Shown piece by piece: positions 24,415 through 31,807 of a stretch of DNA of 60,659 nt; positions within the stretch are counted from its first letter, which is position 1; each line of letters opens with the position of its first letter. The stretch spans positions 1-60,659 of the forward strand of contig JARLIH010000424.1 of assembly GCA_031291845.1 (NCBI GenBank). The letters are read 5' to 3'. This stretch comes from Isosphaeraceae bacterium (GTDB taxonomy: Bacteria > Planctomycetota > Planctomycetia > Isosphaerales > Isosphaeraceae). The notes below the pieces were generated by a model. It was given only the letters and a program-made list of their open reading frames with translations. It did no database searches and was not told the origin of the DNA. The position numbers and the translations under genes are program-made.

Positions 24415-27321
24415 TTATTCCTTCGTTTCAGGTCTGCGGAGAAACGCAATCAGGTCCGCCAGGTCCTGCGGGGTCAGGGCCTGTTCGAGCCCGTCGGGCA
24501 TGAGCGATCGGCCCGTGGGCCGGATGGCCTCGATGTCGGTGCGGGGGACGACGTCCTCCAGACCCTCAGCGCGGCGGAGCCGGACTGCGGCGGGGGTTTC
24601 CTCGGCGAGCAGGCCGGTGAGGGTGCGGCCTTCGTGGGTCACGACAACGACGCTGAGTCCGTCGGGCGCCACCTCACGGCTGGGGTCGAGGATCGCGACG
24701 AGCAGGTCGTCCGCGGGGCGGCCCGCAACGCTGATCAGGTCGGGTCCGACCTTGGCCCCCTGGCCGTTGCGGGCGTGACAGGTCTGACAGTTCTTCGCGA
24801 ACAGAGCCGGACCCCGCGCGGGGTCGGCCTTCTCGTGGAGCGCTGGCTCGTAGCGCGCGATCACGGAGCGGCGGTCTGCGTTCGGCTCCTGGGCTTTGAA
24901 CAGCGTGGAGATCCGCTCCTGGACCGGACGGTCCGCCACGCGCTTGAGGGCCTCGCGGGTGGCGGGGTCGATCTCGGCGGCGGGGACGGTCCCGGCTGCA
25001 ACGGCGTTCACCAACTGGGCCGCCAGCGCGGGGGTGCTGGAGAGGGACCCGAGCAGGACGCGCCTGGTGCCGAGCGAGGCGTGGTCCCAACCGTCGAGGA
25101 TGCGCACCACGAGCTCGGGCTCGGCGACTTTCGACAGACCCCGCGCCGCGGCAGTCTGAAGCTCGACGGGTTGACCCGGGTCGAGGAGGCGCGTGAGGAG
25201 TCCCCGTGCCGCGGCGGGCTGGCACTCCAGCGTGACGGCCAGCGCGAGAACTCGGAGCCAGGCAGGCTCGTTCTCGGCCCCGGTCACGGTGACGGCGGCG
25301 TCCCGGACGCGCGCAATCCGCGACAATTCGCCGCTCAGTGAGTCGGTTGGACCCGCAAGCCAGCGGATCCGTGGCTTGGGAGCGGCGGCCTGGCCCTGGA
25401 CGAGTCCCTGGAGAAGCGCGATCTGGGCGGCCTGACCCGGCGTCTCGGCGATCCTGCGCAGCAGGGTAATAAGCTCCCCCTCCTCGTTCCGCGCACCGGT
25501 CAGGGACGCGAGACGCGCGAGGAACCGGGCCTGTGTCGCGGTGGGGCGAGTGAGCCATTCGGGCTGCCGTGCGGAGAGCGTGGCCAGGAAGCCCAGAGGG
25601 TTCGTGCCAAGCCCTTCCAGGATCGCCTGCGCCGTCCAGGGCGAATCGGCGTCGCGCGCGGCGATGCGCGCGAGGGCGTCCCGCGCCCGGTCGTCGTCAA
25701 CGGTTCCGAGGGCAACGGCCGCACGAAGTCGGACCCGTACGCTCGGATCGTCGGCGAGCGGGACCAGGTCGGCAATGTGATCCTTCATGCGCGAGCCTCC
25801 CAAGCGTGCGGCCTGTTCACGGACGTGTGCATCGCCGTCGCCGAACGCCGCGTGGAGGGTTTCAGGGTCGAGCGCGTTCATCCCCTCCAGGGTCCAAAGG
25901 GCGTGCACCCGCCCGACCGGCCGAGCCGAGCCGCGCACCAGGGCACGAAGGCCGGCGATCGCGGACAGGTCCTTGCGCTCGACCAGCAATCGCTGGGCGG
26001 TGTCGCGAGCCCAGCCGTTCGGGCTTTCGAGCGCAGCGACGAGCGCGGCCGTGGTGTCCGCCAAGGGAACGGCTTGGGGCGTGCGTCCCGTCGGCACGAT
26101 CCGCCAGATCCGACCCCGGTCGTGCCCCTCGCGAAAGTCGACGGAGTTGCGGAGCGCCTCCGGGACGAAGGCGGGGTGTTCGACCCAGGCCCGGCAGAAG
26201 TCGGCGACGTAGAGCGCGCCGTCGGGGCCGGTCGCGAGGTTCACGGGGCGGAACCACGCGTGCGTCGAGGCCAGGAACTCGCGCCCGCGCTCCACACGGC
26301 GGGCGACGAACGTGGGCCCGGCCGGTTCGAGCACGCGGTGGTGCACGACGCCCGTCAGCGGCTCGCAGACGAACGCGTGTCCGAGATAAGCTGCGCCCAG
26401 GAGGTCGCCGCGATAGATCGTGGGGCCGCACGTCGCGTTGAAGAACGTGACCGTCTCGGCGTTGAACCGCTTCTGCTGCGGGGCAAGCGAGTAGACGCGC
26501 CCGCCGTCGGAGAGGTCCAGGATGTCGGCCACACTCCGCGACCCGGCCGTTGAGTCCGCACCGGGTCGAATCTCGAGCACGACGTGGCGCAGGGGCACCG
26601 TGTTCCACGAGGGGAAGCGGTCCCCCCAGTCGTCGCGCGGCAGGCCGAACTGGCTGAAGCCGGCGACCGGCTCGAAGACGCCGGTTTGGGGCCGCACCTT
26701 CAGGTCGTTGCGGGGAATGGGGACCGCCTTGCCAGGCGGATCTTCGGGGCGCCGGACTGCGCCCCCGCTCCGGCCGTTGGCCAGGTAGACCCAGTTGTCG
26801 AGGCCCCAGGTCGGGCTGTTCACGCGAAGCTGCTGGTTCCCCTCGCCGAAGCCGGTCAACACCACGCGCTTTTCGTCCGCGCGCCCGTCGCCGTCCTGAT
26901 CCTTGAGATAGAGGAGATTGGGGGCCGCGGTCACGAGCACACCGCCGTTCCAGGGCAAGACGCCGTTGGGGTACGGGAGGCCCTCGGCGAAGACCGTAGC
27001 GTGCTCGAAGCGCCCGTCGCCGTCACGATCTTCCAAAAGCTTGATGCGGCCTCCCGTCGGCGCGACGGGGTAGTCGGACATCTCGGCCACGAAGAGCCGG
27101 CCACGTTCATCCCAGGCCATGGCCACGGGGCTGACCACCGCGGGCTCGCTGGCGACGAGCTCGATCCGCAGCGCCGGGTCGGCCAGCCGAAGGGCGGCGT
27201 GCTCCTCGGCGACGGTCGGAGGTTGCTCGGCGTGGAGCGGGGAGTGAACGAGGAAAACAGCGGCGCAGGGCAGAACGAACTTCAACGCACGGACGCACAG
27301 GTCTGTCCGACGGCTGATCAT
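24415..27321 (-). CDS. PVC-type haem-binding CxxCH protein with propeller and HEAT repeats
   Basis: A 968-residue exported protein. A signal peptide spans about 1-30. An N-terminal propeller domain of the planctomycete membrane-bound dehydrogenase type covers about 35-400 (AMAWDERGRLFVAEMSDYP, IKLLEDRDGDGRFEHATVFAEGLPYPNG begins the blade series). Helical HEAT-like repeats follow at about 430-780, and a C-terminal cytochrome domain carries NCQTCHARNGQGAKVGPDL (about 845). The order matches the family named for Pirellula and Verrucomicrobium. It is expected to be a haem dehydrogenase or electron carrier acting on an extracellular sugar-like substrate. The start at 27321 is supported by GGAGG nine bases upstream. 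Confidence 0.9.
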   Translation of the reverse strand: MISRRTDLCVRALKFVLPCAAVFLVHSPLHAEQPPTVAEEHAALRLADPALRIELVASEPAVVSPVAMAWDERGRLFVAEMSDYPVAPTGGRIKLLEDRDGDGRFEHATVFAEGLPYPNGVLPWNGGVLVTAAPNLLYLKDQDGDGRADEKRVVLTGFGEGNQQLRVNSPTWGLDNWVYLANGRSGGAVRRPEDPPGKAVPIPRNDLKVRPQTGVFEPVAGFSQFGLPRDDWGDRFPSWNTVPLRHVVLEIRPGADSTAGSRSVADILDLSDGGRVYSLAPQQKRFNAETVTFFNATCGPTIYRGDLLGAAYLGHAFVCEPLTGVVHHRVLEPAGPTFVARRVERGREFLASTHAWFRPVNLATGPDGALYVADFCRAWVEHPAFVPEALRNSVDFREGHDRGRIWRIVPTGRTPQAVPLADTTAALVAALESPNGWARDTAQRLLVERKDLSAIAGLRALVRGSARPVGRVHALWTLEGMNALDPETLHAAFGDGDAHVREQAARLGGSRMKDHIADLVPLADDPSVRVRLRAAVALGTVDDDRARDALARIAARDADSPWTAQAILEGLGTNPLGFLATLSARQPEWLTRPTATQARFLARLASLTGARNEEGELITLLRRIAETPGQAAQIALLQGLVQGQAAAPKPRIRWLAGPTDSLSGELSRIARVRDAAVTVTGAENEPAWLRVLALAVTLECQPAAARGLLTRLLDPGQPVELQTAAARGLSKVAEPELVVRILDGWDHASLGTRRVLLGSLSSTPALAAQLVNAVAAGTVPAAEIDPATREALKRVADRPVQERISTLFKAQEPNADRRSVIARYEPALHEKADPARGPALFAKNCQTCHARNGQGAKVGPDLISVAGRPADDLLVAILDPSREVAPDGLSVVVVTHEGRTLTGLLAEETPAAVRLRRAEGLEDVVPRTDIEAIRPTGRSLMPDGLEQALTPQDLADLIAFLRRPETKE

Positions 27322-27701
27322 ACGGTCAATCCTCCGGAGCCTTTTCGGGTTCGGCGCGTCTGATTCCTTCGTGACCCGCGCCACGGGCACAAGACTATCT
27401 CCGGACGGGCCGGAATCCCATGGGGCGGCCAGGCTTTTTCGGTGCCAACAGGAGGCACGGGGCGCTGGTTCAAATTCGCGACGGACCGGGCAACACGTTC
27501 CTGCAAAGTGCAGGGCCGGCAATGGCCGGCCCTACACTTTGACGGGCCGAGCTGCGCGATGAGAGGCTCGGATGGAGCCTCGCCCTTTCCAGAACGCTCG
27601 CGACGCGGCCTGACTGCCATGCCATCGTTTTTTCGTGGTCGACCCCGGGCGATCCGGCGATAATCCACTCGTCGACCCATTGACCTCGAGGAGCAAGCCT
27701 C
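27322..27701. other. Divergent intergenic region upstream of eutBC
   Basis: This 380-base gap holds the hairpin at 27505-27540 and the promoters of the haem protein and eutB. GATAAT at 27659-27664 could be a -10 for eutB, though the base pattern 17 upstream is a poor -35. I looked for a cobalamin riboswitch because the enzyme needs B12 and saw no B12-box-like core. Confidence 0.45.
27505..27540. repeat. Inverted repeat of the GGGCCGGCNATGGCCGGCCC family
   Basis: Arms 27505-27520 and 27525-27540 match at 15 of 16 bases around a four-base loop. The core GGGCCGGC-AATG-GCCGGCCC recurs at 4761-4780 and, as a perfect palindrome, at 59148-59169. Confidence 0.7.
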
Positions 27702-29120
27702 GTGACCCTGGCAACGACCGTCCGTTCGGAGCGTTTCGTGTTCGAGGACCTCCGCGACGTGTTCGCGAAGGCCAACGAGGAGAAGTCGGGCGACCGGCTG
27801 GCGGGGATCGCGGCGGCGTCCGAGCGCGAACGCGTTGCCGCGAAGCGGGTGCTGGCGGGGCTGACGCTGGCCGAGATCGTCGATCGCCCTTTGATCGACC
27901 CCGATGAGGACGACGTGAGCCGCCTGATCGTCGACACCCACGACCGCCTGGCGTTCGCGTCGATCGCCGGAATGACCGTCGGCGAGTTCCGCGAATACCT
28001 GCTCGACGACGAGGTCGACGGTCCCGCGATCGCCGCGCTCAAGGGGGCGATCACGCCCGAGGTCGCGGCGGCGGTCGCCAAGCTGCTCAGCAACAAGGAC
28101 CTCGTCCTGGCGGCGAGCAAGGTTCGCGTGGTGACGCGTTGCCGGAACACGCTGGGCGAGCGTGGGGTGCTGGGAGTGCGGCTCCAGCCGAACCACCCAA
28201 GCGACGACCTCGGGGGCATTCTCCTGAGTGCGGCGGACGGACTGCTGTTCGGGTGCGGTGACGCGGTCCTGGGCGTGAACCCAGTCACCGATTCGGTCGC
28301 GTCGACGAGCGCGATCCTGCACGCGCTCGACCGGCTGATCGAGACGCTGGCGATCCCGACACAGGCGTGTTGCCTCGCACACATCAGCACGCAGCTCGGA
28401 GCGCTCGAAGCAGGTGCGCCGGTGGACCTCTTGTTTCAGTCGGTCGCGGGCACAGAGGCCGCCAACGCGAGCTTCGGCGTGTCGCTGGCCCTGCTCCGCG
28501 AGGGGCGAGAGCGGGTGCTCGAGCACCACGCGACGCGCGACGTGGCCTGGGCCGGAAGGCAGGTCATGTACTTCGAGACCGGCCAGGGGAGCGCGCTGTC
28601 GGCCGAGGCGCACCACGGGGTCGACCAGTTGACGCTCGAAGCACGAGCGTACGGCGTGGCGCGGGCGTTCGACCCGTTCCTGGTCAACAGCGTGGTGGGC
28701 TTCATCGGGCCCGAGTACCTGCGCGACGAGCGCCAGATGATCCGCGCGGGGCTGGAAGACCACTTCATGGGCAAGCTGCTTGGCCTGCCGATGGGGGTCG
28801 ACGTCTGCTACACGAACCACACGGCGGCCGACCAGAACTCGGCCGATAACTTGCTGTTGCTGCTCGCGGCCGCGGGGGTCAACTTCGTGATCGGCGTGCC
28901 TTGCTCGGACGATGTCATGCTCAATTACCAGTCCGTCAGCTTCCACGACGCGGCGGGCGTCCGCGCGCTGCTGGGGCTGCGGGCAGCGCCCGAGTTCCAG
29001 GCCTGGCTCGAGGAGCGAGGGCTCGTTCGGGCCGGGAGCCGGCTGGCCGACGCTCGCGCGGGGCGGCAGCTCGTCGAGCGCATCGGCACGTTGATCGAGA
29101 CCGAGGCCGCGCGCTCATGA
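27702..29120 (+). CDS. eutB: Ethanolamine ammonia-lyase large subunit
   Basis: A 472-residue TIM-barrel catalytic subunit of adenosylcobalamin-dependent ethanolamine ammonia-lyase, which converts ethanolamine to acetaldehyde and ammonia. Family segments include the N-terminal RFVFEDLRDVFAKANEEKSGD, LSNKDLV, VVTRCRNTLGERG, RLQPNHPSDD, SVAGTEAANASFG, MYFETGQGSALSA, and the C-terminal GVDVCYTNHTAADQ and YQSVSFHD. Length is close to the usual 450-470. The start is GTG 27702 with GAGGAG eight bases upstream. It overlaps eutC by four bases. No shell, reactivase (EutA) or transporter gene is adjacent, so a microcompartment is not indicated here. Confidence 0.97.
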   Translation: MTLATTVRSERFVFEDLRDVFAKANEEKSGDRLAGIAAASERERVAAKRVLAGLTLAEIVDRPLIDPDEDDVSRLIVDTHDRLAFASIAGMTVGEFREYLLDDEVDGPAIAALKGAITPEVAAAVAKLLSNKDLVLAASKVRVVTRCRNTLGERGVLGVRLQPNHPSDDLGGILLSAADGLLFGCGDAVLGVNPVTDSVASTSAILHALDRLIETLAIPTQACCLAHISTQLGALEAGAPVDLLFQSVAGTEAANASFGVSLALLREGRERVLEHHATRDVAWAGRQVMYFETGQGSALSAEAHHGVDQLTLEARAYGVARAFDPFLVNSVVGFIGPEYLRDERQMIRAGLEDHFMGKLLGLPMGVDVCYTNHTAADQNSADNLLLLLAAAGVNFVIGVPCSDDVMLNYQSVSFHDAAGVRALLGLRAAPEFQAWLEERGLVRAGSRLADARAGRQLVERIGTLIETEAARS

Positions 29121-29920
29121 ACGAACCCGATTCGCCAGCGCCGACGTTCCCCGACCCGGCCGCGGTCCTGGCCGCGGCGCGCGAACGAACGCCGGCGCGG
29201 GTGCTTGTGGGGCGGGCGGGCGCGTCGTACCGCACGGCGACACAGCTCGACCTGCGGCAGGACCACGCGGCGGCTGTTGACGCCGTGCAGTCCGAGATCG
29301 ATCTCGAACGCGACCTCGGGACGGATTTCGTTCGGCGGTGGAACCTGGTCGAGGTGGAAACCCAGGCGAGCGACAAGGCCGTGTACCTCGCTCGCCCCGA
29401 CCTCGGGCGCCGATTCGCGCCGAGCGCGACGGAGCGATTGGCGGGCTTGCCGCGCGGGGCCGACATCCAGGTCGTGCTCGGCGACGGCCTGTCGGCGGCG
29501 GCCGTCGTCGCGCAGGTACCGGGGTTATTGCCGCGACTCGCCGAGGGCGCGGAGCGCCTGGGCTGGCGCTTCGGCCGGCCGTTCTTCATCCGGCACTGCC
29601 GGGTCGGCATCCTCAACGAGATCGGCGCACGGCTCGAGCCGGCGGTTGTGGTGTTGCTGATCGGCGAGCGTCCGGGGCTCGCGACCGCCGAGAGCCTCTC
29701 GGCGTACCTCGCCTACCGGCCCCGGGTGGGCCATACGGACGCGCAACGCAACCTGATCTCGAATATCCACGTCCGAGGGACGCCGGTGAACGAGGCGGCG
29801 GAACGGGTGCTGCGGCTCGCCGGGTTGATGATGCGGCTGGGCCAGAGCGGCATCGCGGTCAAGGAAGGGAGCGAGGGCCCGGACCGTCTGCCAAACTTGG
29901 AGCAGCGGGAATCCCAGTAG
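29117..29920 (+). CDS. eutC: Ethanolamine ammonia-lyase small subunit
   Basis: A 267-residue small subunit that completes the cobalamin site of the EutBC complex. Recognisable segments are ARVLVGRAGASYRTATQLDLR, DHAAAVDAV, ADIQVVLGDGLSAAAV, GRPFFIRHCRVGILNEIG, VVVLLIGERPGL, SAYLAYRPRVGHTDA and RNLISNIH. Its ATG overlaps the eutB stop codon (ATGA), so translation is coupled. The upstream open frame that extends into eutB is not real. Like eutB it suggests use of ethanolamine from phospholipid as a nitrogen or carbon source in the cytoplasm. Confidence 0.96.
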   Translation: MNEPDSPAPTFPDPAAVLAAARERTPARVLVGRAGASYRTATQLDLRQDHAAAVDAVQSEIDLERDLGTDFVRRWNLVEVETQASDKAVYLARPDLGRRFAPSATERLAGLPRGADIQVVLGDGLSAAAVVAQVPGLLPRLAEGAERLGWRFGRPFFIRHCRVGILNEIGARLEPAVVVLLIGERPGLATAESLSAYLAYRPRVGHTDAQRNLISNIHVRGTPVNEAAERVLRLAGLMMRLGQSGIAVKEGSEGPDRLPNLEQRESQ

Positions 29921-29975
29921 TACGGCTTGGGTTGCCCTGCGTGGCAGGCCCGTGGAGACGGCGCGGGGTCGCCAT

Positions 29976-30302
29976 CTACGCGACGGGCGGATCGCCGTCC
30001 CCTCGGATCCAGGATTGGCCGGGAGCGGATCGCCGGGCGTAGGCCCCCTCGGGGAGGTCGGCGAGTTCCAGGAGGCTGGGGTCGAACTGGACCATCTCGG
30101 CCAGGCCGACAACCACGGCGTCTTCCTCGAGCACGTGCTCGCCGTCGAGGAACTGCCACGAGCCGTCGTCCTCGTCGTGGGTCACGAGCAGGAGTGACGT
30201 CTCGCCCCGCAGAATGCGCCCGAGGGTGATGACGGCGGTGTCCTCGGAGTCGCCGAACGGCCAGGTGTTGTCCGTCAAGGCCGGCGATGGGCTCGCGCCC
30301 AC
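29976..30302 (-). CDS. DUF2185-like small protein
   Basis: A 108-residue protein facing eutBC from the opposite strand. The central part, LRGETSLLLVTHDEDDGSWQFLDGEH, resembles DUF2185-type proteins (also seen as Imm33-like), which share the D-D-G-x-W-Q-F core. The start is GTG 30302; an upstream GAGG is close. Its role is unknown, and immunity-type function would need a toxin partner, which I do not see next to it. Confidence 0.6.
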   Translation of the reverse strand: MGASPSPALTDNTWPFGDSEDTAVITLGRILRGETSLLLVTHDEDDGSWQFLDGEHVLEEDAVVVGLAEMVQFDPSLLELADLPEGAYARRSAPGQSWIRGDGDPPVA

Positions 30303-30695
30303 CCCTCGATGAAGGAAACGGTCTGAGAGCAGGGCGATCGCCGGTATCTACACAGCGAACGAGTTTTTCGCCCAGACTCGGCGGGCGCCCTTGTTCCCAA
30401 GCAGAGCGCGGGAACGAGCGTTCACCTTCGGATCCCCCTAAGAACCCATTGTTGTAGATACCAACGCCGCCCCGGCCACGCCTCCGATTGAGCCTAACCC
30501 CGGAGAGCGTTCGGGGCAACCCGCGGCGCGTCGGGTGCCCCAGCCGGATTTTTTGGACGCGATTTGACACACTCCTCGCTGTGACCTATGGGTTGTTAGG
30601 GGAGGCTGCGTACCCGCATCCTGGCCCTCCAAGAACCGTCAGCAACTCCGGCGATGCGGCTGGATCACCTCAAGGAACTCACGAGGGCCAGCAGC
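30303..30695. other. Intergenic stretch with mobile-like repeat
   Basis: No gene is seen in these 393 bases. A possible miniature element lies at 30343-30462, followed by 30480-30570, which resembles the dispersed non-coding repeats common between planctomycete genes. Confidence 0.5.
30343..30462. repeat. Possible miniature inverted-repeat element
   Basis: Ten-base inverted ends GGTATCTACA (30343-30352) and TGTAGATACC (30453-30462) enclose 100 bases that hold the GTTCCCAAGCAGAGC...GGGAAC motif at 30393-30415. No flanking direct duplication was detected, so transposition is only suggested. Confidence 0.4.
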
Positions 30696-30944
30696 ATGTC
30701 CGTCACCCATCGCCCGCGCTTTCGCATTCATCGTCTGGATTCGCCGACGGACCTGCACTACCAGGCTTTCTGGCAAGTTGAGGGAAAGACGTTTCGCGTC
30801 CAGGTCTGGGACGAGGAGGCCTGGCATAGCATGTCGGAATCGGAGCACCCGCCGGACGCGACACCGCTCGCTGGTCCCGGCTGGATGCTGTTCCGCCCCC
30901 TTGCGGGCGCTCGTTCGCAGAGGCGGGCACGCACGTCGAGGTGA
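30696..30944 (+). CDS. Small protein of unknown function
   Basis: An 82-residue protein (MSVTHRPRFRIHRLDSPTD...) with an aromatic, beta-rich middle (HYQAFWQVEGKTFRVQVWDEEAW) and a basic tail. ATG 30696 follows GAGGG by nine bases. It ends ten bases before the zinc-ribbon gene, and both are likely co-transcribed. I recognise no family. Confidence 0.55.
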   Translation: MSVTHRPRFRIHRLDSPTDLHYQAFWQVEGKTFRVQVWDEEAWHSMSESEHPPDATPLAGPGWMLFRPLAGARSQRRARTSR

Positions 30945-30954
30945 GGGCTCAGCG

Positions 30955-31212
30955 ATGGCATGGACGAGCTTCACGCTGGACGAAGAGAGTCCGAACCAGT
31001 TCGAAGAGCTCCCCTGCCCCCGTTGCGGCGAGTTCCTGGTCATCCACGCGCCGGATCCGAGCACGCCTGAGCGCATGCTCGGGGTCTGCGCCGAGTGCCA
31101 CTCGTGGTACCTGTTGCATTGCTCCGAGTGCAAAATGATGCGCCTGCCCGATGCGCCAGGCGCGCTTGCGAGAAAACCTGGGCGCAAAGGCTCGGGGTCG
31201 CCGCCCCGCTGA
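30955..31212 (+). CDS. Small zinc-ribbon protein
   Basis: An 85-residue protein with three CxxC pairs: CPRCGEF, CAECHSW and CSECKMM, a zinc-ribbon-like arrangement that would bind one or two zinc ions. The C-terminus is basic and disordered. The ATG at 30955 follows GAGGG. It sits between an unknown small protein and a PilZ protein. The function is unknown; nucleic-acid or protein binding is a fair guess. Confidence 0.65.
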   Translation: MAWTSFTLDEESPNQFEELPCPRCGEFLVIHAPDPSTPERMLGVCAECHSWYLLHCSECKMMRLPDAPGALARKPGRKGSGSPPR

Positions 31213-31311
31213 GGGCGTCTCCTGCGCGATCCCGTCGTAAGCCGCGGGTCCTGGGCTCAAGGATGTTGACGGAAGTGAACGTGCCGGTCCCACAAAGTAA
31301 GGAAGCGTGTT

Positions 31312-31659
31312 ATGCATGAAGACGTTGCCGATCGCCGCGCTGCGGTGCGCGAAGCCGTCGTCGCAAACCGGGTCTGTGTGGAGTGGTGGGCCGATGATCA
31401 CATCTGCCGCACGGACGGGCGGATGCTCGACATCAGCCAAGGGGGAACGCTGGTCGCGGCCGACGTCGTCCCTCCGCTCGGGCAGCCCGTCTGGTTTCAC
31501 GTCGAGACCCCGGCGCGGACCGACGAAGTCGGCGCACGGGTCGTCAGGCACGGCAAAACGAACGAGATCGGCCTGTCGTTCGCACATCCGTGTCCATATG
31601 ACCTGTACCTCACGGCAACCTTGGGGATCAACCCCTGCGGTATGCTCGTGACGCACTGA
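31312..31659 (+). CDS. PilZ-domain c-di-GMP binding protein
   Basis: A 115-residue cytoplasmic protein consisting of one PilZ domain. The N-terminal R-A-A-V-R (RxxxR) and the downstream D-I-S-Q-G-G (D/NxSxxG) are both present, which are the residues that contact cyclic di-GMP. Proteins of this size are usually receptors that alter motility, surface attachment or secretion through a partner. It is 100 bases after the zinc-ribbon gene and precedes the WD40 gene. A Tad pilus operon lies 6 kb away, and control of that pilus is a testable guess, not shown here. Confidence 0.82.
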   Translation: MHEDVADRRAAVREAVVANRVCVEWWADDHICRTDGRMLDISQGGTLVAADVVPPLGQPVWFHVETPARTDEVGARVVRHGKTNEIGLSFAHPCPYDLYLTATLGINPCGMLVTH

Positions 31660-31807
31660 CCGGTACTCCGAAAGGAATCGTTCTCGGCTCGGTTGACGGG
31701 CCCCGGCGGCAACGGTAGCCTGACCTGCGTGCCACGCCGGGGGCAGTCGGTGGCGCGCGCCCGCGTTGCGACGGCTTCCGGCTTCGACTCGAGCCGGGAG
31801 GGTTCCC

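Noticed and set aside
27322..27701. Cobalamin riboswitch upstream of eutB
   Set aside because: Expected because the enzyme uses B12, but no B12-box core or suitable stem pattern was found; only a repeat hairpin is present.
27702..29920. Bacterial microcompartment operon
   Set aside because: No shell protein, aldehyde dehydrogenase or reactivase gene accompanies eutBC in the window.
29976..30302. Toxin-immunity pair
   Set aside because: The DUF2185-like protein resembles some immunity proteins, but no toxin gene lies beside it.
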